From Mycolicibacterium goodii (GTDB taxonomy: Bacteria; Actinomycetota; Actinomycetes; Mycobacteriales; Mycobacteriaceae): a stretch of DNA of 64,000 bases. Below are positions 33,869 through 42,253 of the stretch, piece after piece. The notes under the pieces are model-generated. The model made no database searches. It saw nothing but the letters and a program-made list of their open reading frames with translations, and was not told where the DNA came from. The translations under genes were made by a program, and so were the position numbers. The DNA lies in assembly GCF_001187505.1 (NCBI RefSeq), contig NZ_CP012150.1, positions 5,676,048 through 5,740,047 on the forward strand, given 5' to 3'. The first letter of the stretch is position 1. The number at the start of each line of letters is the position of its first letter.

Positions 33869-34858
33869 ATGGGCGGCAAATCGGGCATGGCCTCCACACG
33901 ATGCGTCGCGGCGTTGTGCCTGACCGCAGCAACGACGCTCGGGCTCACCGCGTGCGGCGGCGACGCCGGCTCCTCTCCGGACGACTCCAACAAGATCACC
34001 CTCAGCTACAGCCAGGTGGTGGCCGACGAACTGCCGTTCTGGATCGCCGACGAGGCCGGCCTGTTCAAGGCACAGGGACTCGACGTCACATTGACCAACC
34101 TCAGCAGCTCGGACGGTTTTCCGGCGCTGGTGTCCGGCCAGACCCAGCTGGCGTCCATCGGTGCGCCGGAAATGGTCTCCGGTGCGGCGTCCGGCGCCCA
34201 GGTGAGTTACCTGGCAACCTTGACACCGGTCTTCACCTACGAGCTCTACGCGCGGGTCGACGATCCGCAGCAGCTGAGGGGCAAGCGGATCGGGATCACC
34301 TCCACCAGCGGGTCGCTGTACATCGCCACCGTGGAGGCGTTGCAACAACTCGGGCTCTCACCCGGCGACGTCGCGCTCACACCGCTCGGATCCGTGACCA
34401 ACGTCAACAACGCCTTGGTCGCGGGCACGATCGACGCGGCGATGTCACATCCACCGGCGACCACCCAGCTCGAGGCTGCGGGTCTGCATTCCCTGCTCGA
34501 CCTCGCCGCACAGCACATCCCGACCTCCAACGTCGGCGTGGCGGCCACCGACGAATACGTCAAGTCCCACGGTGACCAGATCCGCCGCTTCATGACCGCC
34601 GTGCGGCAGGCGATCCACCGTGAGAAGACCGACGAACCGTACGCGACGGGCATTCTCGCCGAACACCTCAAGGTCACCGACCCCAAGGCACTGCACGAGA
34701 CATGGGCCTACTACACGAAGGTCCTGCCCGACGTTCCGACCCCCACGGTCGAGCAGTTGCAGACATCGGTGTCCGAGCTGGCGCCCACCAATCCGGCGGT
34801 GCGCAACCTCGACCTGTCCACGCTGGTCGACGCCTCCTTCGTGAACGAGTCACAATGA
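33869..34858 (+). CDS. ABC solute-binding lipoprotein, NrtA/SsuA type
   Basis: 329 residues. Signal peptide and lipobox end in LTACGG. The mature part reads TLSYSQVVADELPFWIADEAGLFKAQGLDV, GQTQLASIGAPEMV, LRGKRIGITSTSGSLY and VAGTIDAAMSHPP, the NMT1-like binding fold. The ATG at 33869 has AAGGAG upstream; an ATG at 33842, overlapping the permease stop, would add nine residues before the signal peptide. Its family is unrelated to the three lipoproteins of the iron-type importer. The ligand is unknown, possibly an aromatic acid. Confidence 0.85.
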   Translation: MGGKSGMASTRCVAALCLTAATTLGLTACGGDAGSSPDDSNKITLSYSQVVADELPFWIADEAGLFKAQGLDVTLTNLSSSDGFPALVSGQTQLASIGAPEMVSGAASGAQVSYLATLTPVFTYELYARVDDPQQLRGKRIGITSTSGSLYIATVEALQQLGLSPGDVALTPLGSVTNVNNALVAGTIDAAMSHPPATTQLEAAGLHSLLDLAAQHIPTSNVGVAATDEYVKSHGDQIRRFMTAVRQAIHREKTDEPYATGILAEHLKVTDPKALHETWAYYTKVLPDVPTPTVEQLQTSVSELAPTNPAVRNLDLSTLVDASFVNESQ

Positions 34859-35604
34859 GCGACAGACCATCTCGCACGCTTTTGCTGCTGCGGCACGGCG
34901 AGAGCCTGGCCAACGCCGAGGACCGGTTCGGCGGTTGGCTCGATTTCGCGTTGACCAACCGTGGACGCGACCAGGCGGCCGCGGCGGGCAAAACCATCAA
35001 GGCCGCGGGTCTGACCCCCACCGCCGTGCACACGTCGGTGCTCACCCGCGCGATCGACACCGCCAAAATCGCGATGGCCGAGACTAATTCACCCGCAATC
35101 GAACATCGGCGTAGCTGGCGCCTCAACGAACGGCACTACGGTGCGCTGCAGGGCCGCACCCGGGCCGAGGTACGCGCCGAGGTCGGCGCCGAACTGTACG
35201 GCGACTGGCGGCGGTCCTATCACCTCGCACCGCCCGCGGTGGATCCCGACGATCCGGCACACCCGCGCCATGACCCCAGGTACGCCGCGCTCCCGCCGGG
35301 CGAACTGCCTTCGACGGAATCGCTGGCGGCGGTACGCAGGCGTCTGGTGCCCTACTGGCAGGACGCCATCGCCGGTGATCTCTGGGCAGGACACGTCACC
35401 CTGGTGGTCGCGCACGGAAACTCGTTGCGCGCGTTGTGCACACACCTGGACGGCCTGACGCCCGACCGGGTGCGCACCCTGGAGATCCCGATCGGGGTGC
35501 CGCTGCGCTACGACCTCGACGAGTTGCTCCGCCCGATCAGACCCGGCGGTGTGTATCTCGACGCGACACCGGCGAACGCCGGTCGGGCCGCGCTCATCGG
35601 GTGA
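34855..35604 (+). CDS. Phosphoglycerate mutase (dPGM/GpmA-like) paralogue
   Basis: 249 residues with the full 2,3-bisphosphoglycerate-dependent mutase pattern: LLLRHGESLANAEDRFGGWLD (phosphohistidine), TSVLTRAIDTA, WRLNERHYGALQG, HDPRYAALP and VVAHGNSLRAL. The length fits GpmA. It is the last gene of the RpiB-ABC operon (ATGA overlap). A housekeeping copy is expected elsewhere in the genome, so this may be a specialised paralogue acting on a related phosphate ester or a gluconeogenic helper. Its 3' end overlaps convergent pcaC by 11 bases. Confidence 0.82.
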   Translation: MSDRPSRTLLLLRHGESLANAEDRFGGWLDFALTNRGRDQAAAAGKTIKAAGLTPTAVHTSVLTRAIDTAKIAMAETNSPAIEHRRSWRLNERHYGALQGRTRAEVRAEVGAELYGDWRRSYHLAPPAVDPDDPAHPRHDPRYAALPPGELPSTESLAAVRRRLVPYWQDAIAGDLWAGHVTLVVAHGNSLRALCTHLDGLTPDRVRTLEIPIGVPLRYDLDELLRPIRPGGVYLDATPANAGRAALIG

Positions 35605-35992
35605 CGCGGTGCTCGTCCTCGGCGAGCACCTCACCGGCGATGCGGAACGCGGTGTTGGCGTCGGGCACACCGCAGTAGATCGCCGTCTGCAACAGCACCT
35701 CCTTGATCTCGTCCACGGTCAGCCCGTTGCGGCGCGCGGCGCGGACGTGCATGGCCAACTCGGCGTGATGACCTCGGGCGACCATCGCCGTCAGCGTGAT
35801 CATCGACCGGCTCCGGCGGTCCAGCCCCGGCCGGGTCCAGATTTCACCCCATGCGTAACGGGTGATGAGATCCTGGAAATCGGCGGTGAATTCGGTGGTG
35901 GCGGCGACGGCGCGGTCCACGTGGTCGTCGCCGAGCACGGCACGGCGAACGTCCATCCCCGCCACGTATGCGTCGTCTTGAGCGGATGTCAC
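35594..35992 (-). CDS. pcaC: 4-carboxymuconolactone decarboxylase
   Basis: 132-residue carboxymuconolactone decarboxylase-family protein. RPGLDRRSRSMITLTAMVARGHHAELAMHVRAARRNG and YCGVPDANTAFRIA are the PcaC blocks. It converts 4-carboxymuconolactone to beta-ketoadipate enol-lactone in the protocatechuate branch. Last gene of pcaHGBC, overlapping pcaB by ATGA. No pcaD/pcaL hydrolase gene follows, so that step is encoded elsewhere. Confidence 0.9.
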   Translation of the reverse strand: MTSAQDDAYVAGMDVRRAVLGDDHVDRAVAATTEFTADFQDLITRYAWGEIWTRPGLDRRSRSMITLTAMVARGHHAELAMHVRAARRNGLTVDEIKEVLLQTAIYCGVPDANTAFRIAGEVLAEDEHRVTR

Positions 35993-37191
35993 ATCGTCTC
36001 CTTCATCAGTCTGTGTGCCCGTCGGACAGCGGCATCGACGAGGTGGGCGGTCGCGCCCCGGTAATCGGAGCGCGGCGGGCGGCCGGTCAGTTCGCTCATC
36101 ACCCGCTGCTCGGCCAGCAGATCGCCGGCCGCGGACAGATTCGCGCGGGCGCGTGCGACGTCGACACGAAGATCCGCCAACAGGTCACCGGTCTGGCGGA
36201 CCGCGACCACGGTGCGCCGGGCCAACGTGCGCAGCGTCGCCCACTCCGCGTGCCAGCCGCCGTCGGAGCGTTCGTCGACACTGGCCGACGACGCCGCGTG
36301 CAGCGTCGCGCCGAGCGCAGGGGCCGCCAGCGCTGCGCGACGGATCAGCACCGACAGCACCGGGTTGTGTTTGTGCGGCATGGTGGAAGAACCTCCGCCG
36401 GCGCCCTCGGCGAACTCACCGATCTCGGCCCTGCTGCCCACCGCCACGTCCCCGGCGATGTGACCGCAGGCGTCACAACAGCCGACCAGCGCATCACCGG
36501 TGCGCGTCACCACCGCCCTGGTGGTGTGCCACGGCGCGGAAGGCGCCAACCCCAAGGCCGCGGCCAACGCATCGGACGCGGCCAGCGCGGCGTCCGGCGA
36601 CCCCAGCAGTTCCGTTGCGGCCGCATGGGTTCCGACGGCTCCGCCGGTCTGCACCGGCAACGACGGCACAGCCGCCAGCGCATCGGCGGCGTCGAGCACG
36701 CCGCAGAGCCAGTTGGCGAGCTTCACCGCGACGGTGCTCGGCAATGCGGGCTGGGTGAGGGTGCGCGCAAGCATCACATCGTCGCGGTGGGTCTCGATCA
36801 GTTCGACGAGCACCCGCACATGGCCGGCCAATTCCTCGCGGATGCCGCCCAGCGCGTCGCGCAGACACATCATCAGCGCGGTGTCGATGACGTCCTGGCT
36901 GGTCAGTCCGCGATGCAGCCATCGCGCCGCCTCGCCGCCTGCTCGCTCACGCAGCAGCGCAACCAGTCCGACGACGGGATTGCCGTCGGCCTCCGCACCT
37001 GCGGCGAGAACCTCGATGTCCGCGGCGGATATCAGATTCGTCAGGTCGGCGCGGGCCGCCACCGGGGCCGCTCCGGTGTCGACGAGCAGGTTCAGCCAGG
37101 CGTTCTCGACGGCGACCATCGCGTCGAGGTACGCGCGGTCGCTCATCAGCCGGCCGGCCCGGTGATCGCCCGGCCACAGCAGGTCGGTCAC
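35989..37191 (-). CDS. pcaB: 3-carboxy-cis,cis-muconate cycloisomerase
   Basis: 400-residue member of the fumarase/aspartase superfamily. The signature GGSSTMPHKHNPVLSVLI is near the middle and LTSQDVIDTALMMCL comes earlier. It lactonises 3-carboxy-cis,cis-muconate to 4-carboxymuconolactone. It overlaps pcaG at its start and pcaC at its end by four bases each. Adenylosuccinate lyase and argininosuccinate lyase are relatives, but the operon settles the role. Confidence 0.9.
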   Translation of the reverse strand: MTDLLWPGDHRAGRLMSDRAYLDAMVAVENAWLNLLVDTGAAPVAARADLTNLISAADIEVLAAGAEADGNPVVGLVALLRERAGGEAARWLHRGLTSQDVIDTALMMCLRDALGGIREELAGHVRVLVELIETHRDDVMLARTLTQPALPSTVAVKLANWLCGVLDAADALAAVPSLPVQTGGAVGTHAAATELLGSPDAALAASDALAAALGLAPSAPWHTTRAVVTRTGDALVGCCDACGHIAGDVAVGSRAEIGEFAEGAGGGSSTMPHKHNPVLSVLIRRAALAAPALGATLHAASSASVDERSDGGWHAEWATLRTLARRTVVAVRQTGDLLADLRVDVARARANLSAAGDLLAEQRVMSELTGRPPRSDYRGATAHLVDAAVRRAHRLMKETM

Positions 37192-37748
37192 GGCATGTGC
37201 CCGGGGAATCGCAGGAAGACGGTCTCGTCTTCGCCTTGCAGCCGGAGGTCGAAGCGAAGTCCGTCGTCATCCGGCACGGCGATCAGGGTTGCTCGGCGGT
37301 CGCTGGGCAGCGAGGACAGCAGTGGTTCGTCCACCAGGTGCGGCCCGGGCAGATACACCCGGGTGAACAGCCGGTTGAGCAGGCCTCGTGCGAAAACCGT
37401 CATGGCGATAAACGGCGCCGAACCCGGTTGTACCGGGCCCGGTTTCACCGTCGAGAAGCTGTATCGGCCCGCACCGTCGGTGGCTGCCCGTCCCCATCCG
37501 GTGAAGGTCCAGCCGTCCCGGCACAGTGATCCTGGCGCGGTGGGCACGGCACCGTCGGCGTCGGCCTGCCAGATCTCCAGCAGCGCATCCGGTACCGGCG
37601 CGCCCTCGCCATCGGTGACTCGGCCGTGCAGGTGGATGGCGCCGGGCGCGCGTGGCGGTACGAGTTCGTTGCCACCGGCGATCGGCAGGGCGTAACCGTA
37701 GAACGGGCCGACGGTCTGGCCGGGTGTGGCGGGCAGTGTGCTCATCAT
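37188..37748 (-). CDS. pcaG: Protocatechuate 3,4-dioxygenase alpha subunit
   Basis: 186-residue intradiol dioxygenase alpha subunit, starting MMSTLPATPGQTVGPFYGYAL. It contains the core IHLHGRVTDGEGAPVPDALLEIWQADADG but not the iron ligands, which reside in the beta chain. The start at 37748 overlaps the pcaH stop (ATGA). It forms the heteromeric enzyme with PcaH that opens protocatechuate between carbons 3 and 4. Confidence 0.92.
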   Translation of the reverse strand: MMSTLPATPGQTVGPFYGYALPIAGGNELVPPRAPGAIHLHGRVTDGEGAPVPDALLEIWQADADGAVPTAPGSLCRDGWTFTGWGRAATDGAGRYSFSTVKPGPVQPGSAPFIAMTVFARGLLNRLFTRVYLPGPHLVDEPLLSSLPSDRRATLIAVPDDDGLRFDLRLQGEDETVFLRFPGHMP

Positions 37749-38491
37749 GCCTCCATCGGGGTGCGCAGCGAACCGGTCAGCACGATGTCCCACCGGTAGC
37801 CGGTGGCCCACTCGTGCGTGGTGACGTCGTGGTCGTAGTCGGCGATCAGGCGTTCACGCGCCTTGCTGTCGGTGATCGACTGGTAGATCGGGTCGAACGC
37901 GAACAATGGATCGCCGGGGAAGTACATCTGGGTGACCATGCGCTGCGTGAATTCGGTTCCGAACAGCGAGAAGTGGATGTGCGCCGGGCGCCACGCATTG
38001 TGGTGGTTGCGCCACGGGTACGGGCCGGGCCGGATGGTGGTGAACCGGTAGTTGCCGTCGTCGTCGGTCAGGCAGCGCCCCACCCCGGTGAAGTTCGGGT
38101 CAAGCGGCGCCGGGTGCTGATCGCGCAGGTGGCGGTACCGGCCGGCGGCGTTGGCCTGCCAGATCTCGACGAGTTGACGACGCACGGGCCTGCCGTCGCC
38201 GTCGACGATCCGGCCGGTCACCACGATGCGTTCGCCGATCGGCTCGCCGGTGTGCTGGATCGTCAGGTCCGCCTCGTGGGGTTGCACGTCGCGCGGGCCG
38301 AAGCACGGGGCCGCCAACTCGACGCCTTCCGGATCCACTTGTTGCAGTTGCGCTTTCGGGTGGCGCAGGACGCTGCTCCGATAGGGCGGATAGTCCAGCC
38401 GGGGCTGGGACTCTTCGAGTCCGGTGCGGTGGTAGGACACCGCGATGGCGTCGATCTCGGAGTTGATGTCGGCTTGACTCAGATCGGTCAT
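37745..38491 (-). CDS. pcaH: Protocatechuate 3,4-dioxygenase beta subunit
   Basis: 248-residue catalytic subunit. The Fe(III) ligands are visible: Tyr in AAGRYRH, Tyr in GPYPWRNHHNAW, and two His in WRPAHIHFSLFG. The start at 38491 gives MTDLSQADIN. First gene of pcaHGBC, divergent from the IclR-type regulator with a palindrome between them. Product of the reaction is 3-carboxy-cis,cis-muconate. Confidence 0.93.
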   Translation of the reverse strand: MTDLSQADINSEIDAIAVSYHRTGLEESQPRLDYPPYRSSVLRHPKAQLQQVDPEGVELAAPCFGPRDVQPHEADLTIQHTGEPIGERIVVTGRIVDGDGRPVRRQLVEIWQANAAGRYRHLRDQHPAPLDPNFTGVGRCLTDDDGNYRFTTIRPGPYPWRNHHNAWRPAHIHFSLFGTEFTQRMVTQMYFPGDPLFAFDPIYQSITDSKARERLIADYDHDVTTHEWATGYRWDIVLTGSLRTPMEA

Positions 38492-38536
38492 GATCAGCAA
38501 GCTACTGCCGAACCCGAATCGGCCCAAAGGTTAGAC

Positions 38537-38551
38537 TTCCACTGGGTGGAA
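38537..38551. promoter_or_regulatory. Palindrome between pcaH and the IclR-type gene
   Basis: TTCCAC-TGG-GTGGAA has perfect 6-base arms and a 3-base spacer. Its size fits IclR-family operators. It sits in the 71-base divergent gap and overlaps the ribosome site of the regulator gene, so binding could control both directions. Confidence 0.6.
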
Positions 38552-38562
38552 GGATCGCGTAG

Positions 38563-39303
38563 ATGGCTGACGATTCGTCGCGGACGGTCGCCGCGCGGCT
38601 GCTGGCCGTGGTGGGCGCGTTCGACGAACGCCACCGCAGCCTGTCGTTGACCGAGATCGCCCGCCGCGCCGAGATCCCGCTCTCCACCGCGCATCGGCTG
38701 ACGGCGGCCCTCGTCGACGGCGGGGCGCTGCAGCGCCGCGACGACGGCCGGTATGTGATCGGCCGCCTCGTCTGGCAGGCGGGTCTGCTCGCCCCCGTCG
38801 AAGGCCCACTGCGGCAGGTGGCCGAGCCGTACCTGCACGACGTCTACGCGATGACCATGGCCACGGTGCATCTGGCGGTCCGTGACGGCGACGAGGTGCT
38901 CTACCTGTTGCGGATCCGCGGGCGCGCCTCGGTGCCGATCGTCAGCACCGTCGGCAGCAGGCTGCCGATGTACTGCACCGGTGTGGGCAAGGTACTGCTG
39001 GCGCATGCTCCGCCGGATGTCGTCGACCGCGTGCTGTCCGGTCTGCGGCCCGTCACGCCGAGAACCATCACCCAACCCGCGGTGCTCAGACATCAGTTGA
39101 CCCGCATCCGCGCCGACGGCATCGCGACGACGAGCGAGGAGATGTCGGTCGGGGCGTTCTCGTTGGCGGTGCCGGTGATCCGCGCCTCCGACGATGCGGT
39201 GATCGCGTCGATCGGCGTTGTCGTGCCGTCACTTCGACGCCACCGCCAGCGCCTCGTGCAGGCGCTGCAGGGCGCGGCCCGCGGCATCGGACGCGTCCTG
39301 TGA
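38563..39303 (+). CDS. IclR-family regulator of the pca operon
   Basis: 246 residues. The N-terminal winged helix reads LSLTEIARRAEIPLSTAHRLTAALVDGG and the C-terminal effector domain contains YCTGVGKVLLAH, GIATTSEEMSVGAFSLAVPV and ASIGVVVPS. Divergent from pcaHGBC with 71 bases between. PcaR/PcaU-type regulators respond to protocatechuate or beta-ketoadipate; the exact effector is inferred. AAGGA precedes the ATG. Confidence 0.85.
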   Translation: MADDSSRTVAARLLAVVGAFDERHRSLSLTEIARRAEIPLSTAHRLTAALVDGGALQRRDDGRYVIGRLVWQAGLLAPVEGPLRQVAEPYLHDVYAMTMATVHLAVRDGDEVLYLLRIRGRASVPIVSTVGSRLPMYCTGVGKVLLAHAPPDVVDRVLSGLRPVTPRTITQPAVLRHQLTRIRADGIATTSEEMSVGAFSLAVPVIRASDDAVIASIGVVVPSLRRHRQRLVQALQGAARGIGRVL

Positions 39304-39313
39304 AAGAAACCCG

Positions 39314-40048
39314 TCAGTCCAGGAAGCCGTGCAGCAGTGCCGCCGAACCCGACACGTGGTCGAGCATCGCCGCACCGGCTCGGTCGGCGTCGCCGGCGAG
39401 GATCGCCATCACGATCGCCTCGTGCTGATCGTCGGAGTGCGCGATATTGCGGGGCAGCAACGGGATCCGGTCCAGGAGTGCATTGATCCGCATCCGGTTC
39501 TCGGCGACCAGCGGCACCAGCGACGGTGACCCGGCGGCCTCGGCGATCGCCAGGTGCAGTCGGGAGTCCAGGCGGCGGTAGTCGTCGGTGCCCTCCGCGG
39601 CGCGCACGTCGGCCAGCCGTGACCACAGGCCGTCGCGCTCGGCCGCGCTCAGCGTGCGACCCGCGGCCATGCGCGCGGCACCGACCTCCAGGATCTCGCG
39701 CAGCCGCAGCGTGTCGTCGATCTCCTCGTGCGTGGGCCGCGGCGTGTCGAGGGTGTGGCTCGGCAGTTCGTCGGCCAGGAAGGTGCCGCCGTAGCGCCCA
39801 CGCCGCGACACCAGATAGCCGGCGTCGCCCAGCGACTTGATGGCCTCACGCACGGTGTCGCGGCTGACGCCGAGCCGGGTGGCCAGTTCCCGCTCGGGCG
39901 GCAGGGAGTCGCCCGGCCCCAGCACACCGAGCCGGATGGTTTCCAACAGCCGTCCCACGGTGTCCTCGAACGCGTTCCCCAGCCGCACCGGCCGCAGCAG
40001 CGCGTCGGCGGCTTCGGCGGTGGGCTGGGGATCGGGTTCGGCGCTCAT
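39314..40048 (-). CDS. FadR-type GntR regulator (second)
   Basis: 244 residues. Winged helix GDSLPPERELATRLGVSRDTVREAIKSLGDAGYL with wing GRYGGTF, then an FCD domain with metal or ligand residues (DSRLHLAIAEAAGSPS, SDDQHEAIVMAILAGD). It follows the SDR-ALDH-PuuD-GlnA operon on the same strand after 39 bases and is its probable regulator. Its recognition helix is similar to the regulator at 3.7 kb, but no TGGTATTACCA-like site is seen in this region. Confidence 0.85.
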   Translation of the reverse strand: MSAEPDPQPTAEAADALLRPVRLGNAFEDTVGRLLETIRLGVLGPGDSLPPERELATRLGVSRDTVREAIKSLGDAGYLVSRRGRYGGTFLADELPSHTLDTPRPTHEEIDDTLRLREILEVGAARMAAGRTLSAAERDGLWSRLADVRAAEGTDDYRRLDSRLHLAIAEAAGSPSLVPLVAENRMRINALLDRIPLLPRNIAHSDDQHEAIVMAILAGDADRAGAAMLDHVSGSAALLHGFLD

Positions 40049-40087
40049 CGTGACCTAAGGCGTATCACAGCGGCTACAGCGGCGTGG

Positions 40088-40861
40088 CTAAAGGGGTGTC
40101 ACGTAGGCGGAGCTGATGCCGCCGTCGACCAGGAACGTCGACGCCGTGATGAACGACGCGTCGTCACTGGCGAGGAACGCGACCGCGGCGGCGAGTTCCT
40201 CGGGTTCGGCGAACCGGCCCAGCGGGATGTGCACGAGCCTGCGGGCGGCGCGCTCGGGATCCTTGGCGAACAACTCCTGCAGCAGCGGGGTGTTGACCGG
40301 TCCGGGGCACAAGGCGTTGACCCGGATGCCCTGCCGCGCGTACTGCACGCCCAGTTCGCGCGACATGGCCAGCACCCCGCCCTTGGACGCGGTGTAGGAG
40401 ATCTGTGATGTGGCCGAACCCATCACCGCGACGAACGACGCGGTGTTGATGATCGACCCCTTGCCTGCGGGCACCATGTGCCGCAACGCCGCGCGGCAGG
40501 ACAGATACACCGACTTGAGGTTGATGTCCTGCACGCGCTGCCAGGCGGGCAGCTCGGTGTTCTCGATCAGGTCGTCCTCGGGCGGCGAGATGCCCGCGTT
40601 GTTGAACGCGATGTCGATGCGCCCGTAGGTCGAGGCGGCGGTGTCGAAGAGGTTGTCGACGGCCTCCTGCTCGGCGACGTCGACCGGCACGAACAGCCCT
40701 TCGAGTTCGTCGGCGGCGGCCTTGCCGGTCGTGGGGTCGATGTCACCCACCACGACGGTGGCGCCCTCGGCACGCAACCGGCGGCCGGTGGCCAGTCCGA
40801 TACCGCTTGCGCCGCCGGTGATCACGGCCACCTTGCCGGCGAGTCGTTGGGTCAGATCCAT
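40088..40861 (-). CDS. Short-chain dehydrogenase/reductase
   Basis: 257-residue classical SDR with cofactor motif VAVITGGASGIG, the NAG-type FNNAGISPP, catalytic Tyr-Lys in ISYTASKGG, and PGPVNTPLL. Asp after the second strand (VVGDID) favours NAD. AAGGAGC precedes the ATG. It corresponds by position to the SDR next to aldC in M. tuberculosis. Placed last among the enzyme genes, it may oxidise an alcohol of a gamma-glutamylated amine before the aldehyde dehydrogenase acts. Confidence 0.88.
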   Translation of the reverse strand: MDLTQRLAGKVAVITGGASGIGLATGRRLRAEGATVVVGDIDPTTGKAAADELEGLFVPVDVAEQEAVDNLFDTAASTYGRIDIAFNNAGISPPEDDLIENTELPAWQRVQDINLKSVYLSCRAALRHMVPAGKGSIINTASFVAVMGSATSQISYTASKGGVLAMSRELGVQYARQGIRVNALCPGPVNTPLLQELFAKDPERAARRLVHIPLGRFAEPEELAAAVAFLASDDASFITASTFLVDGGISSAYVTPL

Positions 40862-40897
40862 CAGGGGTGCTCCTTGGGGGTTGGGGTCGATCGGCTT

Positions 40898-42253
40898 TCA
40901 GACTGCGATGAAGACGTTCTTGGTCTCGGTGAACGACAGCGGTGCATCCGGACCGAGTTCGCGACCGAGACCGGACTGCTTGAAACCCCCGAACGGGGTG
41001 TTGTAACGCACCGAGGAGTGCGAGTTCACGCTGAGGTTGCCCGCCTCGACGGCACGGGACACGCGGATCGCGCGTGAGACGTTGTCGGTCCAGATCGATC
41101 CGGACAGGCCGTATGTGGTGTCGTTGGCCACCGCGATCGCGTCGGCCTCGTCCTCGAACGCGAGCACCGTCACCACCGGTCCGAAGATCTCCTCGGTGAC
41201 CGTGCGGTCGTTGCGCTGCGGCGTGAGCACCGTCGGCGCGAACCAGAATCCCGGCCCGCTGGGCGCCGAGCCGCGGAATGCCACCGGGGCGTCGTCCGGT
41301 ACGTAGGCCCGCACCGACTCGAAGTGCGGGCGCGACACCAGCGGCCCCATCTCGGTGTCACGAACGGCCGGGTCTCCCACCACGACACCTTTCACAGCGG
41401 GTTCCAGCAGTTCCATGAACCGGTCATAGACACTGCGCTGCACCAGAATTCGGCTACGCGCGCAGCAGTCCTGCCCCGCGTTGTCGAACACGCCGTACGG
41501 CGCGGTCGCGGCGGCCTTCTCCAGATCGCAGTCGTCGAAGATGATGTTGGCGCTCTTGCCGCCGAGTTCGAGGGTCACCCGTTTGACCTGCGCCGCGGCG
41601 CCTGCCATCACGCGCCGGCCCACTTCGGTGGAGCCGGTGAACACCACCTTGCGGATGCCGGGGTGACTGACGAACCGCTCCCCCACCACCGAACCCTTGC
41701 CGGGCAGCACCTGGAACAGATCCTCGGGCAGGCCCGACTCACGGGCGATCTCGCCGAGCCGGATTGTGGTGAGCGGTGTCCACTCGGCGGGTTTGAGCAG
41801 CACCGCGCAACCTGCCGCGAGCGCGGGCGCGAAGCCCCACGCCGCGATCGTCATCGGGAAGTTCCACGGCGTGATGACACCGACGACACCGAGCGGTTCG
41901 TTGAACGTCACGTCGAGCCCACCGGCAACCGGGATCTGCTTGCCGGACAACCGTTCCGGCGTCGCCGCATAATAGTTCAGCACGTCGCGGACATGTCCGG
42001 CCTCCCACTCGGCCTGCCCGATGGGGTGCCCCGAGTTGGACACCTCGAGCGCCGCGAGTTCGCCGATGTGCGCCTCGACGGCGGCGGCGAAGGCGCGCAG
42101 GGCCGCGGCGCGGTCAGCCGGTGCGAGTGCGGCCCAGCGCCGCTGCGCGGCCGCCGCCCGCTGCACCGCGTCGTCGACGGCAGCCTCGTCGAGCAGGTCG
42201 ACGGTGGTGAGCACCTGTTCGGTCGCCGGGTTGACCACCTGGCACGCTGTCAT
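40898..42253 (-). CDS. aldC: NAD-dependent aldehyde dehydrogenase (PuuC-like role)
   Basis: 451 residues. Catalytic Cys in FDNAGQDCCARSRI, Glu in VTLELGGKSANI, NAD-binding VFTGSTEVGRRV and EEIFGPVV. The ATG overlaps the amidotransferase gene stop. Its gene order matches aldC between an SDR and a PuuD-like amidotransferase. In the Puu-type scheme it would oxidise a gamma-glutamylated aldehyde to the acid. Confidence 0.88.
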   Translation of the reverse strand: MTACQVVNPATEQVLTTVDLLDEAAVDDAVQRAAAAQRRWAALAPADRAAALRAFAAAVEAHIGELAALEVSNSGHPIGQAEWEAGHVRDVLNYYAATPERLSGKQIPVAGGLDVTFNEPLGVVGVITPWNFPMTIAAWGFAPALAAGCAVLLKPAEWTPLTTIRLGEIARESGLPEDLFQVLPGKGSVVGERFVSHPGIRKVVFTGSTEVGRRVMAGAAAQVKRVTLELGGKSANIIFDDCDLEKAAATAPYGVFDNAGQDCCARSRILVQRSVYDRFMELLEPAVKGVVVGDPAVRDTEMGPLVSRPHFESVRAYVPDDAPVAFRGSAPSGPGFWFAPTVLTPQRNDRTVTEEIFGPVVTVLAFEDEADAIAVANDTTYGLSGSIWTDNVSRAIRVSRAVEAGNLSVNSHSSVRYNTPFGGFKQSGLGRELGPDAPLSFTETKNVFIAV

